NCBI RefSeq assembly: GCF_900496965.1
Contig: NZ_UFQB01000022.1
Location: 1 to 64,000, forward strand
From: Achromobacter agilis
Lineage (GTDB): Bacteria > Pseudomonadota > Gammaproteobacteria > Burkholderiales > Burkholderiaceae_B
DNA length: 64,000 nt
Direction: 5' to 3'
The notes under the pieces are model-generated. The model was not told the origin of the DNA, ran no database searches, and was given only the letters and a program-made list of their open reading frames with translations. Shown here in pieces: positions 8,241-16,878 of this stretch (positions are counted from its first letter, which is position 1; every line of letters begins with the position of its first letter). The position numbers and the translations under genes are program-made.

Positions 8241-9851
8241 ATGCAGCTCCCGTACTCGACCTTCTCCGAACACCTGGACGCGCTTGCCGCGCGCCAGCCG
8301 GACGCCCCTCTTCTCATCGACCAGGATCAACCCATCAGCGCCGCGGCGCTGCGGGCGCAAAGCCGCGCGCTGGCCGCCGGGCTCACGCGCATCGGCGTGC
8401 GGCCCGGGCAGCGCGTCGCGGTCTGGCTGCCCAATTGCGCGGCATGGGTGGAGTCCTTCCTTGCCTGCGCGTACCTCGGCGCGCTGGTGCTGGCGGTCAA
8501 TACGCGCTTTCGCGCGCTGGAAGTCGCCGACATCCTGGGGCGCGGCCAGGCCGATTGGCTGGTGTTCTGGCCGGGGTTCAAGGGCATCGACTTCCAGGGC
8601 ATTCTCGACGGCGTCGCGCCCGAGCACGTGGCGCGGTTGCAAGGCGTGATCGCACTGGCCGAGGCCCGCGAGTCCCCCGTGGTCCACGGCAAGCCGGCGC
8701 ACCGCTACGCGGACCTGCTGGCCACGGAGGAGCCCGCGCCGCCGGCGCAGGGCAACGCCGGCGTGCTGTGCTTCACCACGTCGGGAACCACGTCCAAGCC
8801 CAAATTCGTGCTGCACGACCAGCGCACCCTGCTGCGCCACGGCGCGGCGGTGGCCGGGGCCTATGGCTACGACGCCCACAGCTGCGTACTGGCCAGCGCG
8901 CCCTTCTGCGGCGCCTTCGGCTTCGCCACGCTCGTGGGCGGCCTGGCCCAAGGCGCACCCGTCGTCTGCGCGCCCGTCTTCAACGCCGCGCAATCCGCCG
9001 CCGCCGCGCGCCGCTACGCGGTAACGCACACCTATGCCAACAATGAAGCGCTGGTCGGCATGATGCAGGCGGCCGCGCCGGGCGACTTCGCCTCCGCCCG
9101 GCTCTTCGGCTTCGCCAGCTTCACGCCGGCGCTGGATCACCTGCTCGACCTCGCCCAGGAGGCGGGCGTGCCACTTACCGGCCTGTACGGCTCCAGCGAA
9201 CTGATTGCCCTGGCTGCCGGGCAGCCCCGCGACCCCGCCGAAGGCGAAGTCTCCGCCCGCCATCAGCCCGGCGGCGCCTTGATCTATCCCGACGCCCGCG
9301 TGCGGGCGCGCGACCCGGCCACGGGCGACATCCTGCCGCATGGCCAATCCGGCGAACTCGAAATCCTGTCGCCCAGCCTGATGCAGGGCTACCTGGACAA
9401 CCCCGAGGCCACCCGCGGCGCCGTCACCGCCGACGGCTATTTCAAAACGGGCGACCTGGGCTACACGCTGACCCCGCGCCAGTTCGTGTTCCAGACTCGC
9501 ATGGGCGATTCGCTGCGCCTGTCCGGCTTCCTGGTCAATCCCGTGGAAATCGAACAGGTCGTCGAGACCCTGCCCGGCGTAAGCGCCTGCCAGGTCGTGG
9601 GCGCTACCCAGGCCGGCAAGATCGTGCCCTATGCCTTCGTGCTGCTGGACGAAGGCGCCCAGGCCGATCCCGCCGGCTGGGCCGCCGCCTGCAAGGCGGC
9701 GATGGCCGGCTTCAAGGTGCCGGCAGGCTTCGCCGTTCTGGACGCCTTTCCCTCGGTGGAGAGCGCCAATTCGGTCAAGATCCAGAAACACCGGCTGCGC
9801 GAAATGGCGGACGCCCTGCTCGCGTCGGCCGCCACGCCGCCTTCGCCCTGA
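8241..9851 (+). CDS. AMP-dependent acyl-CoA synthetase/ligase
   Basis: 536 aa, adenylate-forming superfamily. The phosphate-binding loop is CFTTSGTTSKPK (about residues 174-185), the adenine motif is GLYGSSE near 312, and the hinge lies in GDLGYTLTPRQ. The C-terminal catalytic lysine sits in SVKIQKHRLRE, where the usual Gly before Lys is Val. It should activate a carboxylic acid with ATP and CoA. Position between the cyclase-fold hydrolase and the GntR gene, with gaps of 2-3 nt, marks one transcript. The acid is not predictable. Confidence 0.88.
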   Translation: MQLPYSTFSEHLDALAARQPDAPLLIDQDQPISAAALRAQSRALAAGLTRIGVRPGQRVAVWLPNCAAWVESFLACAYLGALVLAVNTRFRALEVADILGRGQADWLVFWPGFKGIDFQGILDGVAPEHVARLQGVIALAEARESPVVHGKPAHRYADLLATEEPAPPAQGNAGVLCFTTSGTTSKPKFVLHDQRTLLRHGAAVAGAYGYDAHSCVLASAPFCGAFGFATLVGGLAQGAPVVCAPVFNAAQSAAAARRYAVTHTYANNEALVGMMQAAAPGDFASARLFGFASFTPALDHLLDLAQEAGVPLTGLYGSSELIALAAGQPRDPAEGEVSARHQPGGALIYPDARVRARDPATGDILPHGQSGELEILSPSLMQGYLDNPEATRGAVTADGYFKTGDLGYTLTPRQFVFQTRMGDSLRLSGFLVNPVEIEQVVETLPGVSACQVVGATQAGKIVPYAFVLLDEGAQADPAGWAAACKAAMAGFKVPAGFAVLDAFPSVESANSVKIQKHRLREMADALLASAATPPSP

Positions 9852-9853
9852 CC

Positions 9854-10597
9854 ATGTCCGCCCGCAAGCTCTTCTCGCACAGCCCCCAGCCGCTCTACCT
9901 GCAGGCGGCCGCGCTGTTTCGCAGCCACATCCAGAACCGCACGTGGCGGCCCGGCCAGCAGATTCCGCCGCTGGAATCCCTGATGGCAACCTACGGCATC
10001 TCGCGGGCCACGATCCGCCAGGCGTTCGGCCTGCTGGAGGAAGACGGGCTGATTCGGCGCGCGCGCGGCTCCGGCACCTTCGTCAACGCCGAACTGCCCG
10101 AAACGCCCACCCTGCTGATCCCCAAGACCTGGGCCGAGACCGTGGAGCTGAGCAATCAGCTGGGCACGGTTTCACTAGTGGAGTCCAGCGCCGACTCGCC
10201 GCTGCCCGACATGCTGGGCATGCCTTGCGGGGCCGACCGCGGCGGCAGTTTCCAATACCTGCGCCGGGTGCACACCACCGATGCCGGCCCGTTCTGCTAC
10301 AGCGAGGTTTTCCTCGACAGCGGACTCTTCCGCAAGCATCGCGCCCGCATCCAGAAGAGCACCGTCGCGCCGGTGCTGGACCAGTTCTACGGCGCGCGCA
10401 TCAGCGAGGCCCGCCAGGTGCTCAACGTGATCGAGGCCGGCCAGGAATCCGCCGAATCCCTGCAGATTCCCGTTTCTTCCCCCGTCGCCGAGCTGCGCCG
10501 CTATGCCTGCATCGACGGCCGCGTGGTGTATTTCGCGCGGCTGGAATTCCCCTTCCGCAAGGTCCGGATGGAATTCGACCTGCTGACCGGCCGCTGA
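9854..10597 (+). CDS. GntR-family regulator, HutC/UTRA subfamily
   Basis: 247 aa. The N-terminal winged helix (residues 10-75: LYLQAAALFRSHIQ, then YGISRATIRQAFGLLEEDGLI) is followed by a UTRA ligand domain. It is the last gene of the cyclase/ligase operon, so it is probably the local regulator, and the palindrome at 7139 fits its subfamily's binding pattern. UTRA domains bind small metabolites; the effector is unknown. Confidence 0.9.
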   Translation: MSARKLFSHSPQPLYLQAAALFRSHIQNRTWRPGQQIPPLESLMATYGISRATIRQAFGLLEEDGLIRRARGSGTFVNAELPETPTLLIPKTWAETVELSNQLGTVSLVESSADSPLPDMLGMPCGADRGGSFQYLRRVHTTDAGPFCYSEVFLDSGLFRKHRARIQKSTVAPVLDQFYGARISEARQVLNVIEAGQESAESLQIPVSSPVAELRRYACIDGRVVYFARLEFPFRKVRMEFDLLTGR

Positions 10598-10690
10598 GGC
10601 GTCCGGCCGCCCCGAGGAGTCCGTCCCGCCACGCCCCATTGCCCCACCTTCCCGCAGCATCCGAAAAGATCCGGCACAAAGGAGACCCCC

Positions 10691-11950
10691 ATGACATGCC
10701 CCGGAACACCACGGATTTACTTGCAGTTGCGCAGCACCCTCACCTTGTTGGCCGCCACGGCCGCTTTCGCGGCGGGCGCCGCCCAGGCGCAGCCCGCGGC
10801 GGTCTCCGATGACGTGGTCCGCCTGGGGCTGATCCTGGATATGAGCGGCGTCTACGCCGACGTGACCGGCAAGGGCAGCGCCACCGCGGCAGAGATGGCC
10901 ATCGCCGATTTCGGCGGCACGGTGCTGGGCAAGAAAATCGACCTGATGGTGGTGGACCACCAGAACAAGGCCGACATCGCCGCGGCCAAGGCGCGCGAGT
11001 GGTACGACGTCCAGAAAGTCGACGCCATCATGGACGTGGCCGGATCCGCGCCCGCGCTCGCCGTACTGGAAGTGGCCCGCGAAAAGAAAAAGATCGTGGT
11101 CTTCAGCGGGCCGGGCACCGAGCGCATCACCAACGACCTGTGCTCGCCCTATTCCGTGCACTACACCTACGACACCTGGTCGCTCGCGAACACCACGGCG
11201 CGCGCCACCGTCGAACAAGGCGGCAAGAGCTGGTATTTCCTAACGGCCGACTATGCCTTCGGCCATACGCTGCAGGCGTCCGCGACCGATGTCGTGAAAG
11301 CCAACGGCGGCACGGTGCTGGGCGCATCGCGCCACCCGCTGGGCTCCAGCGACTTCGCCTCCTACCTGCTGCAGGCCCAGGCCAGCCGCGCGCAAATCGT
11401 GGGCCTGGCCAACGCCGGCGGCGACACGGTCAACGCCATCAAGGCCGCCAGCGAATTCGGCCTGACCAAGGGCGGCCAGAAAATGGCCGGCCTGCTCCTG
11501 TACATCAACGACATCCACGCCATCGGCCTGGAAGCCGCCGCCGGCCTGACCCTGACCGAGGCGTTCTACTGGGACATGAACGACCAGACCCGCGCCTGGT
11601 CGCAACGCTATTACGACAAGCTCAAGAAAATGCCCAACATGAGCCAGGCGGGCACCTATTCGTCGGTGATGCACTACCTGAAAGCCGTACAGGCCGCGGG
11701 CACGGACGAACCCACCGCCGTGATGAAGCAAATGAAGGCCAGGCCGATCAACGACTTCTTCGCCTCCAACGGCCGCATCCGCGAGGACGGCCGCATGGTG
11801 CACGACATGTACCTGTTCGAGGTCAAGCAGCCGTCCGAGTCCAAGCGACCCTGGGACTACTACAAGTTGGTGGCCACCCTGCCCGGCGACCAGGCCTTCA
11901 TGCCCTTGTCCAAGTCCACCTGCCCGCTGGTGAAGAAGCAGGAGCGCTAG
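10691..11950 (+). CDS. LivJ-type ABC transporter substrate-binding protein
   Basis: 419 aa, periplasmic binding protein of the branched-chain amino-acid/aromatic type. A signal peptide (about residues 1-36, ending AAGAAQAQ) precedes VRLGLILDMSGVYADVTG, the usual opening of the ligand fold. Start chosen at the ATG behind AAAGGAGA. No permease or ATPase genes accompany it, so it must use components encoded elsewhere. It sits 93 bp after the GntR operon and ends tail to tail, 4 nt overlapping, with the N-carbamoyl hydrolase gene. Which neighbour it serves is open. Confidence 0.88.
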   Translation: MTCPGTPRIYLQLRSTLTLLAATAAFAAGAAQAQPAAVSDDVVRLGLILDMSGVYADVTGKGSATAAEMAIADFGGTVLGKKIDLMVVDHQNKADIAAAKAREWYDVQKVDAIMDVAGSAPALAVLEVAREKKKIVVFSGPGTERITNDLCSPYSVHYTYDTWSLANTTARATVEQGGKSWYFLTADYAFGHTLQASATDVVKANGGTVLGASRHPLGSSDFASYLLQAQASRAQIVGLANAGGDTVNAIKAASEFGLTKGGQKMAGLLLYINDIHAIGLEAAAGLTLTEAFYWDMNDQTRAWSQRYYDKLKKMPNMSQAGTYSSVMHYLKAVQAAGTDEPTAVMKQMKARPINDFFASNGRIREDGRMVHDMYLFEVKQPSESKRPWDYYKLVATLPGDQAFMPLSKSTCPLVKKQER

Positions 11951-13209
11951 CCGCGCAGCGCGCGGTCGAGCTCCATCACCGTTTGGTAGAGGACGCGCGA
12001 GCCGTCCAGCAGTTGCGCCGGTTCGATCCATTCCTCGGGGCAGTGGCTGCGCCCGTTCAGGCAGGGAATGAAGATCATGCCGATGGGTCCGGTGGGCGCC
12101 ATGTAAACGGCGTCGTGGCCGGCGCCGCTGGGCAGGCGCATCGAGGCGTAGCCCAGCTGGCCGGCCGCAGCCTCGACCGCATCCATCACCAGCGGTGAGC
12201 AGTCCGTGGGCAGGGCGCGGCTGACCGGCGCCACGCTGGCGTTCAGCCGCAGCGCCTTCAGGCCTTCGGCCACGCCTTCCATCAGTGTTTCCGGAAAGCC
12301 GTCCAGCACGGCGTTGCTGTCGCTGCGCACTTCCAGCACCATCTCGACGCGGCCCGGCACGGCATTGGCCGCGTTGGGCGTGAGCGTCAAGCGGCCCACG
12401 GTGGCCACCACGTAGTGCGGATTGCCGCTGAGCGCGCTGGCTTGGCGGTTGGCCACATCGATAATACGGGCGGCGCCCACCAGCGCGTCGCGGCGGATGT
12501 CCATGGGCGTGGTGCCGGCGTGGTCGGGTTGCCCTTCCACAGTGATCTGCACGCGGCGGATGCCGACGATATTGGTCACCACGCCGACCGGCAGCTGGCG
12601 GCTTTCCAGCACGGGGCCTTGTTCGATATGCAGTTCGACGAAGGCGGCGGTCTCGCCGGCGCCGCGCAACGGCGCATTCAGCGCCGCCGGGTCGCCGCCG
12701 ATGCGGGCAATGCCCTCGGCCAGGGTTTCGCCCTGCGGGTTGCGCGCCGCCAGCATGGAGGCGTCCAGCTTGCCGCTGAACGCGCGGCTGCCGACGCACG
12801 AAGGACCATAGTCGCTGGGCTCTTCGGACAGAAAGTCGATCACCTCGAATGGATGTTCAAGCTGAATGCCGTGTTCGCGCAGGCTGTGAGCGACTTCAAT
12901 ACCGGCCAGCACGCCGATGATGCCGTCAAAGCGGCCGCCGCTCATGACCGTATCGCAATGCGAGCCGGTGCTGATGGGCTTGCGGGCCGGGTCCCGCCCG
13001 GCCAGCGTGCCGATCAAGTTGCCGCCGGCGTCCAGGCGCGTGGCGAGGCCCGCGGCCTCGAACTCCTGGCGCAGCCAGGCACGGGCCTGGGCGAACTCGG
13101 GCGAAAAGGCGCGGCGTGTCCAGGGAACATCCGGCAGGGTAAAGCCGGCCAACGTTTCAACGCGCGCCCACAGGCGTTCCGCGTTCAAGGGCGGGAATTC
13201 AACGGCCAT
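11947..13209 (-). CDS. Zn-dependent N-carbamoyl-L-amino-acid hydrolase (M20 family)
   Basis: 420 aa, M20/allantoate-amidohydrolase family. Metal-binding motifs are visible: STGSHCDTV, GGRFDGIIGV and FLSEEPSDYGPSCVGSRAF, with a closing SGAGHDAVYMA. Members split an N-carbamoyl amino acid or ureido acid to amine, CO2 and ammonia. It lies 11 nt behind the hydantoinase-like gene in one operon, so hydantoin ring opening followed by decarbamoylation is the natural reading. In the pathway proposed here the substrate would be N-carbamoyl-L-glutamate. Start chosen at 13209 behind GAGGAG; longer open frame upstream overlaps the neighbour. Confidence 0.88.
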   Translation of the reverse strand: MAVEFPPLNAERLWARVETLAGFTLPDVPWTRRAFSPEFAQARAWLRQEFEAAGLATRLDAGGNLIGTLAGRDPARKPISTGSHCDTVMSGGRFDGIIGVLAGIEVAHSLREHGIQLEHPFEVIDFLSEEPSDYGPSCVGSRAFSGKLDASMLAARNPQGETLAEGIARIGGDPAALNAPLRGAGETAAFVELHIEQGPVLESRQLPVGVVTNIVGIRRVQITVEGQPDHAGTTPMDIRRDALVGAARIIDVANRQASALSGNPHYVVATVGRLTLTPNAANAVPGRVEMVLEVRSDSNAVLDGFPETLMEGVAEGLKALRLNASVAPVSRALPTDCSPLVMDAVEAAAGQLGYASMRLPSGAGHDAVYMAPTGPIGMIFIPCLNGRSHCPEEWIEPAQLLDGSRVLYQTVMELDRALRG

Positions 13210-13220
13210 GGATCCGCTCC

Positions 13221-14576
13221 TCAAGCCTGGCGCGGGCGCAGGAAGCGGCCGTCGCCCTTTTGGTTGACGATGCGCTGGCCGTCGAACACCAACTGACCGC
13301 GGCACCACGTCGCCGCGACGCGCACGGTGAACTCGCGGCCCTCGAACGAGCTCCACTGCACGGCCGACAGGCTGTCCGAGGGGTCGAAAGCGTAGCGTTC
13401 CGGCTTGAGGATGACGATGTCCGCGTCCTTGCCCACGTCCAGCGTGCCCTTGCGGTCGTCCAGCAGGAAGTGCTGGGCGGGGTTGCGACTGAGCTGCCTC
13501 GCCACCATCGACGGCGCGATGCCGTGCTCTTCGCAGCCGGTCCAGAACGCCGGCAACAGTGTTTCCAGGCCAGGACCGCCAGACGCGTTCTTGAACACAT
13601 TGGGGTTCTGTTTGCGCTCCAGGCCCCAGCTCACGTGGTCCGACGACACGAAGGTGCATTCGTCGTTGGCGATGTGGGTCCACAGCAGGTCCACTTCGGC
13701 TTTCGGCCGGATCGGCGGATAGTGCTTGGTCTTGGCGCCGAAGCGGCGCGTGTGCTCTTCGTGGTCCAGCATCAGGTACTGCACGCAGGTCTCGATGCTG
13801 GAACGATGGCCGTTGCGGCGGTACATGTTGCAGATCTCGAAGCCGCGCGAGGTCGACACATGCACCGCATGCGCGCGGGCGCCGGTTTCAGCGCCGATCT
13901 CGTAGATCAGCGCGGTGGCCAGGTTCTCGATCAGCGGCGTGTGGGCGCGCATGAACGCATCCCAGCCCGTGTCTTCGGCCGCGACCAGGCGCGCGATGTT
14001 CTTGCGCGTCATGTCCTGCATCTGGTTGTGCACGCCGCAGGCCAGTCCCGATGGCGCGATCAGCCGGAACGCCTCGTACAGATCGTCTTCCTCGATGCGC
14101 GGGAAACGGCCCGGCGTGGCTTCGAAGGTCGAGAATTTGAACGCGCAGACGCCGCCCTCGATCAGGCCGGCGGCGGCCCCCAGGCCGTGCTGGGTATTCA
14201 AGGTGCCGAACAGCGCCACGTCCACATGGCAGTCGCGCTCCACTTCGGCGATCTTGGCATCCAACTGCGGGCGCGAGGCCACGGGCTCCGGATCGTCGTA
14301 GGGCATGTCCACCATCACGGTGACGCCGCCCGCCGCCGCGGCGCGCGAGGCCCAGCCCAGCCCTTCCTGGTTCAACTGGCTGCCCGAGTGCACCTGGCCG
14401 TCGACCACGCCGGGCACGATCCACTGGCCGCGCGCGTCCACGCTTTCCCGCGCAGCGGGCGGCGCGCCGACGCCACGCGCCGCGATCTTGCCGTCTCTCA
14501 CCGCCAGCCAGCCGTCCGTCGCCACGGTGTCCGGATCGACGATATTGCCCCGCACCACCCAATCGAAATCGCTCAT
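13221..14576 (-). CDS. hydantoinase/dihydropyrimidinase-like amidohydrolase
   Basis: About 451 aa, cyclic amidohydrolase family. The TIM-barrel metal site is recognisable: VDGQVHSG, a Lys in CAFKFSTF (carboxylated lysine), VHVSTSRG, and SSDHVSWG near the C-terminus. The first motif is unusual, since the normal HxH is QxH. Expected reaction: hydrolytic opening of a hydantoin or dihydropyrimidine ring. It is first in a two-gene operon with the N-carbamoyl hydrolase and divergent from a LysR regulator. The start may be 14576 (SD AAAGG) or 14588. Hydantoin-5-propionate is the inferred substrate. Confidence 0.83.
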   Translation of the reverse strand: MSDFDWVVRGNIVDPDTVATDGWLAVRDGKIAARGVGAPPAARESVDARGQWIVPGVVDGQVHSGSQLNQEGLGWASRAAAAGGVTVMVDMPYDDPEPVASRPQLDAKIAEVERDCHVDVALFGTLNTQHGLGAAAGLIEGGVCAFKFSTFEATPGRFPRIEEDDLYEAFRLIAPSGLACGVHNQMQDMTRKNIARLVAAEDTGWDAFMRAHTPLIENLATALIYEIGAETGARAHAVHVSTSRGFEICNMYRRNGHRSSIETCVQYLMLDHEEHTRRFGAKTKHYPPIRPKAEVDLLWTHIANDECTFVSSDHVSWGLERKQNPNVFKNASGGPGLETLLPAFWTGCEEHGIAPSMVARQLSRNPAQHFLLDDRKGTLDVGKDADIVILKPERYAFDPSDSLSAVQWSSFEGREFTVRVAATWCRGQLVFDGQRIVNQKGDGRFLRPRQA

Positions 14577-14632
14577 GACCGCTTCCATCCTTTAAATGAG
14601 TGGATGCAGTGTAGTTAGCGCCCTACCAAAAC

Positions 14633-14674
14633 GTCTTATGCTTATATGTATGTAGGAATTAACATCAGGTTAAT
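14633..14674. promoter_or_regulatory. LysR operator region 1 (two motifs shared with 15645-15669)
   Basis: ATTAACATCAGGTTAAT (14658-14674) is a perfect inverted repeat with 6-bp arms, ending 3 nt before the LysR start. GTCTTATGC lies at 14633-14641. On the minus strand both motifs appear in the same order as upstream of the DUF917 gene, 16 bp further apart. The site can serve the hydantoinase operon and LysR autoregulation. Confidence 0.65.
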
Positions 14675-14677
14675 CAT

Positions 14678-15559
14678 ATGAAATTGAATCTGCGGCAGAT
14701 CGAGGTCTTCCGGGCCATCATGCTCAGCGGCTCCATCAGCGGCGCGTCCAAGCTGCTATTCGTGTCCCAACCTGCGGTTAGCCGGCTGATCGCCTATACC
14801 GAGCAGCGCCTGGGCCTGATGCTGTTCCAGCGCATCAAGGGCCGGCTCTATCCCACCCCGGAAGCCCGCCGGCTGTTCGTGGAAGTCACGGCGCTCTACC
14901 AGAACGTGCAGCGCGTGAACGAAGTGGCCGACAACCTTGCCGAGAACCGCGAAGGCCAGTTGCGCCTGTCGTGCAGCCCCAGCCTGGGGCAATCCCTGTT
15001 GCCGCGCGCCATTGCGCAGTTCCGGCGGCAATTCCCGGAAGTCCGCATCGTGCTGCAGACGCTGATCCCCGCGGTGATGCTGCAGTCGCTGCTGACGCAG
15101 CAGGTGGAGCTTGGCGTCGCCTACATGCCCGTGGACCATCCCAGCCTGGCGTGGCAACCCCTGTATGAAAACAAGATTGTGGCGGTGTTGCCCGCAGGCC
15201 ATCCCTTGGCGGCGCGCGGCCAGGTCACGGTACGCGACCTGGTCAACGAACCCTTGATCGGCTACAGCGCCGACATCCCCTTCGGCATGCTGATCAACAA
15301 GCTCTTCGGCGGGGAGGACGCGCAACCCGAGCCGCGCATCGAGGTACAGCAGGCCCATGTAGCCTGCGCTCTCGTGCAGGCGGGCGCGGGGGTCGCGCTG
15401 GTGGACGAGATCACGGTGGCCGGCCCTATTTGGTCCGAGGTCGTGACCGTACCCATCAGCGGCACGGTGAATGCGCCGGTGAACGTGTTCCATCTACAGT
15501 TGCAGCCACTGTCCCGGCTCGCGCTGGCTTTCATCAACGTGCTGCACAACCTCGATTAG
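14678..15559 (+). CDS. LysR-family regulator of the hydantoin/urocanase-like cluster
   Basis: 293 aa. N-terminal winged helix (residues 1-60: LRQIEVFRAIMLSGSISGASKLLFVSQPAVSRLI), then the two-lobed effector domain. It stands between two operons: the divergent hydantoinase/carbamoylase pair and the downstream DUF917/urocanase genes. The same inverted repeat and GCATAAGAC motif occur in both flanking promoters, which argues that this protein controls both. The effector is probably a pathway intermediate (inference). Confidence 0.92.
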   Translation: MKLNLRQIEVFRAIMLSGSISGASKLLFVSQPAVSRLIAYTEQRLGLMLFQRIKGRLYPTPEARRLFVEVTALYQNVQRVNEVADNLAENREGQLRLSCSPSLGQSLLPRAIAQFRRQFPEVRIVLQTLIPAVMLQSLLTQQVELGVAYMPVDHPSLAWQPLYENKIVAVLPAGHPLAARGQVTVRDLVNEPLIGYSADIPFGMLINKLFGGEDAQPEPRIEVQQAHVACALVQAGAGVALVDEITVAGPIWSEVVTVPISGTVNAPVNVFHLQLQPLSRLALAFINVLHNLD

Positions 15560-15644
15560 CGCGGCCGCGCCGCGCAACGCTCTTGGGGATATCCCTTAGG
15601 CCGGTTTGGGGGCCGCGCCGCCTTCACTGGGGTGGCGGCCGGTT

Positions 15645-15669
15645 ATTAACATGATGTTATGCATAAGAC
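15645..15669. promoter_or_regulatory. LysR operator region 2
   Basis: ATTAACATGATGTTAT (15645-15660) runs directly into GCATAAGAC (15661-15669), about 105 bp before the DUF917 start. Both match motifs at 14633-14674. The surrounding 216-bp gap (15560-15775) is otherwise AT-rich promoter-like DNA without a gene. Confidence 0.65.
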
Positions 15670-15775
15670 ATAAAAGGTAATACGACATTATCAAAATTGG
15701 TTCCTATGATGCCCTCGTCTGTCCTGCGCTTGCACCGCGGGAATCGTTCAAACAGCAATCGGGAAGGAAGGCACC

Positions 15776-16867
15776 ATGGGTAGGATTTTGACTATGCGCG
15801 ACGTCGAGGCGGCGGTCCGGGGCGGCTCGGTGTTCGCCTGCGGCGGCGGCGGCTGGGCGGAGCACGGCCGGGAACTCGGTTCGATGGCCGTCACGATCGG
15901 ACGGCCTGAACTGGTTTCCATGGACGAAGTGCCGGACGACGCCTGGATCGCCACGGCGGCCGCCATCGGCGCGCCGGGCGGGCTGACCGACTGGCAAATG
16001 CTTGGCATCGACTACGTCAAGGCCGCCCAGCGGCTGCAGGACGCGCTGGGCGCGCCGGTGTATGGCCTGATCATCGGCCAGAACGGCATGTCCAGCACCC
16101 TGAACGGCTGGCTGCCTTCGGCAGTGCTTGGCACCAAGGTGGTGGACGCCGTGGGCGATATCCGCGCCCATCCCACCGGCGACATGGGATCTCTCGGCCT
16201 GGCCGGCAGCCCCGAGCCGATGATCCAATGCGCCGTCGGCGGCAACCGCGCCAGCAACTCCTATATGGAGCTGACCATCCATGGCGCCACCGGCAAGGTG
16301 TCGCCCGTGCTTCGCAAGGCCGCGGACATGGCCGGCGGCTTCATCGCCAGCTGCCGCAACCCGATACGCGCCGCTTATGTGCGCCGGCACGCGGCGCTCG
16401 GCGGCATCAGCAAGGCCCTGGCGCTGGGCGAGGCCATCATCGCGGCGCAAGCGCGCGGCGGCAGTGCCGTGATCGACGCGATCTGCAAGGCCACGCAGGG
16501 GGAGATCATCGGCTCCGGCAAGGTCGTGCGCAACACGCTCCAGTACACCGAAGAAGCCTTCGACATCGGCACGGTGGAAATCGGCGAAGGCGCCGGCAAG
16601 CGCGTGATCCACGTGATGAACGAACACATGGCCGTGACCGATGCCCAGGGCGCGCGGATCGCCTGCTATCCCGACGTCATCACCACGCTGGACGCCGACG
16701 GCAACCCCGTGAGCGCCGGCAAGCTGCGCGAGGGGCTGCAGGTAAGCATCCTGCACGTGAGCAAACAGCACATCCCGCTGTCCTCCAGCGTCACCGATCC
16801 ATCGGTTTACCCCATCGTGGAAAAGGCGCTGGGCATGAACTTCACCGACTACGCACTGGCATCCTGA
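15776..16867 (+). CDS. DUF917-family protein (S-methyl-thiohydantoin desulfurase-like)
   Basis: 363 aa, full-length DUF917: GRILTMRDVEAAVRGGSVF and the glycine-rich ACGGGGWAEHG at the N-terminus, then the large N-domain and the smaller C-domain. The family was long grouped with hydantoin utilisation genes; members are now linked to sulfur removal from thiohydantoins in ergothioneine-type breakdown (recalled family knowledge). It is first in an operon with a urocanase-like gene (11-nt gap) and shares a LysR operator with the hydantoinase operon. Proposed role: thiohydantoin-5-propionate to hydantoin-5-propionate. Confidence 0.8.
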   Translation: MGRILTMRDVEAAVRGGSVFACGGGGWAEHGRELGSMAVTIGRPELVSMDEVPDDAWIATAAAIGAPGGLTDWQMLGIDYVKAAQRLQDALGAPVYGLIIGQNGMSSTLNGWLPSAVLGTKVVDAVGDIRAHPTGDMGSLGLAGSPEPMIQCAVGGNRASNSYMELTIHGATGKVSPVLRKAADMAGGFIASCRNPIRAAYVRRHAALGGISKALALGEAIIAAQARGGSAVIDAICKATQGEIIGSGKVVRNTLQYTEEAFDIGTVEIGEGAGKRVIHVMNEHMAVTDAQGARIACYPDVITTLDADGNPVSAGKLREGLQVSILHVSKQHIPLSSSVTDPSVYPIVEKALGMNFTDYALAS

Positions 16868-16878
16868 GGTCAACCCAC

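Noticed and set aside
7155..9989. 944-codon open frame on the minus strand
   Set aside because: It lies opposite the cyclase and acyl-CoA ligase genes, which carry clear family motifs. Its translation is Gly/Ala/Arg/His-rich with no domain, a GC-driven antisense frame.
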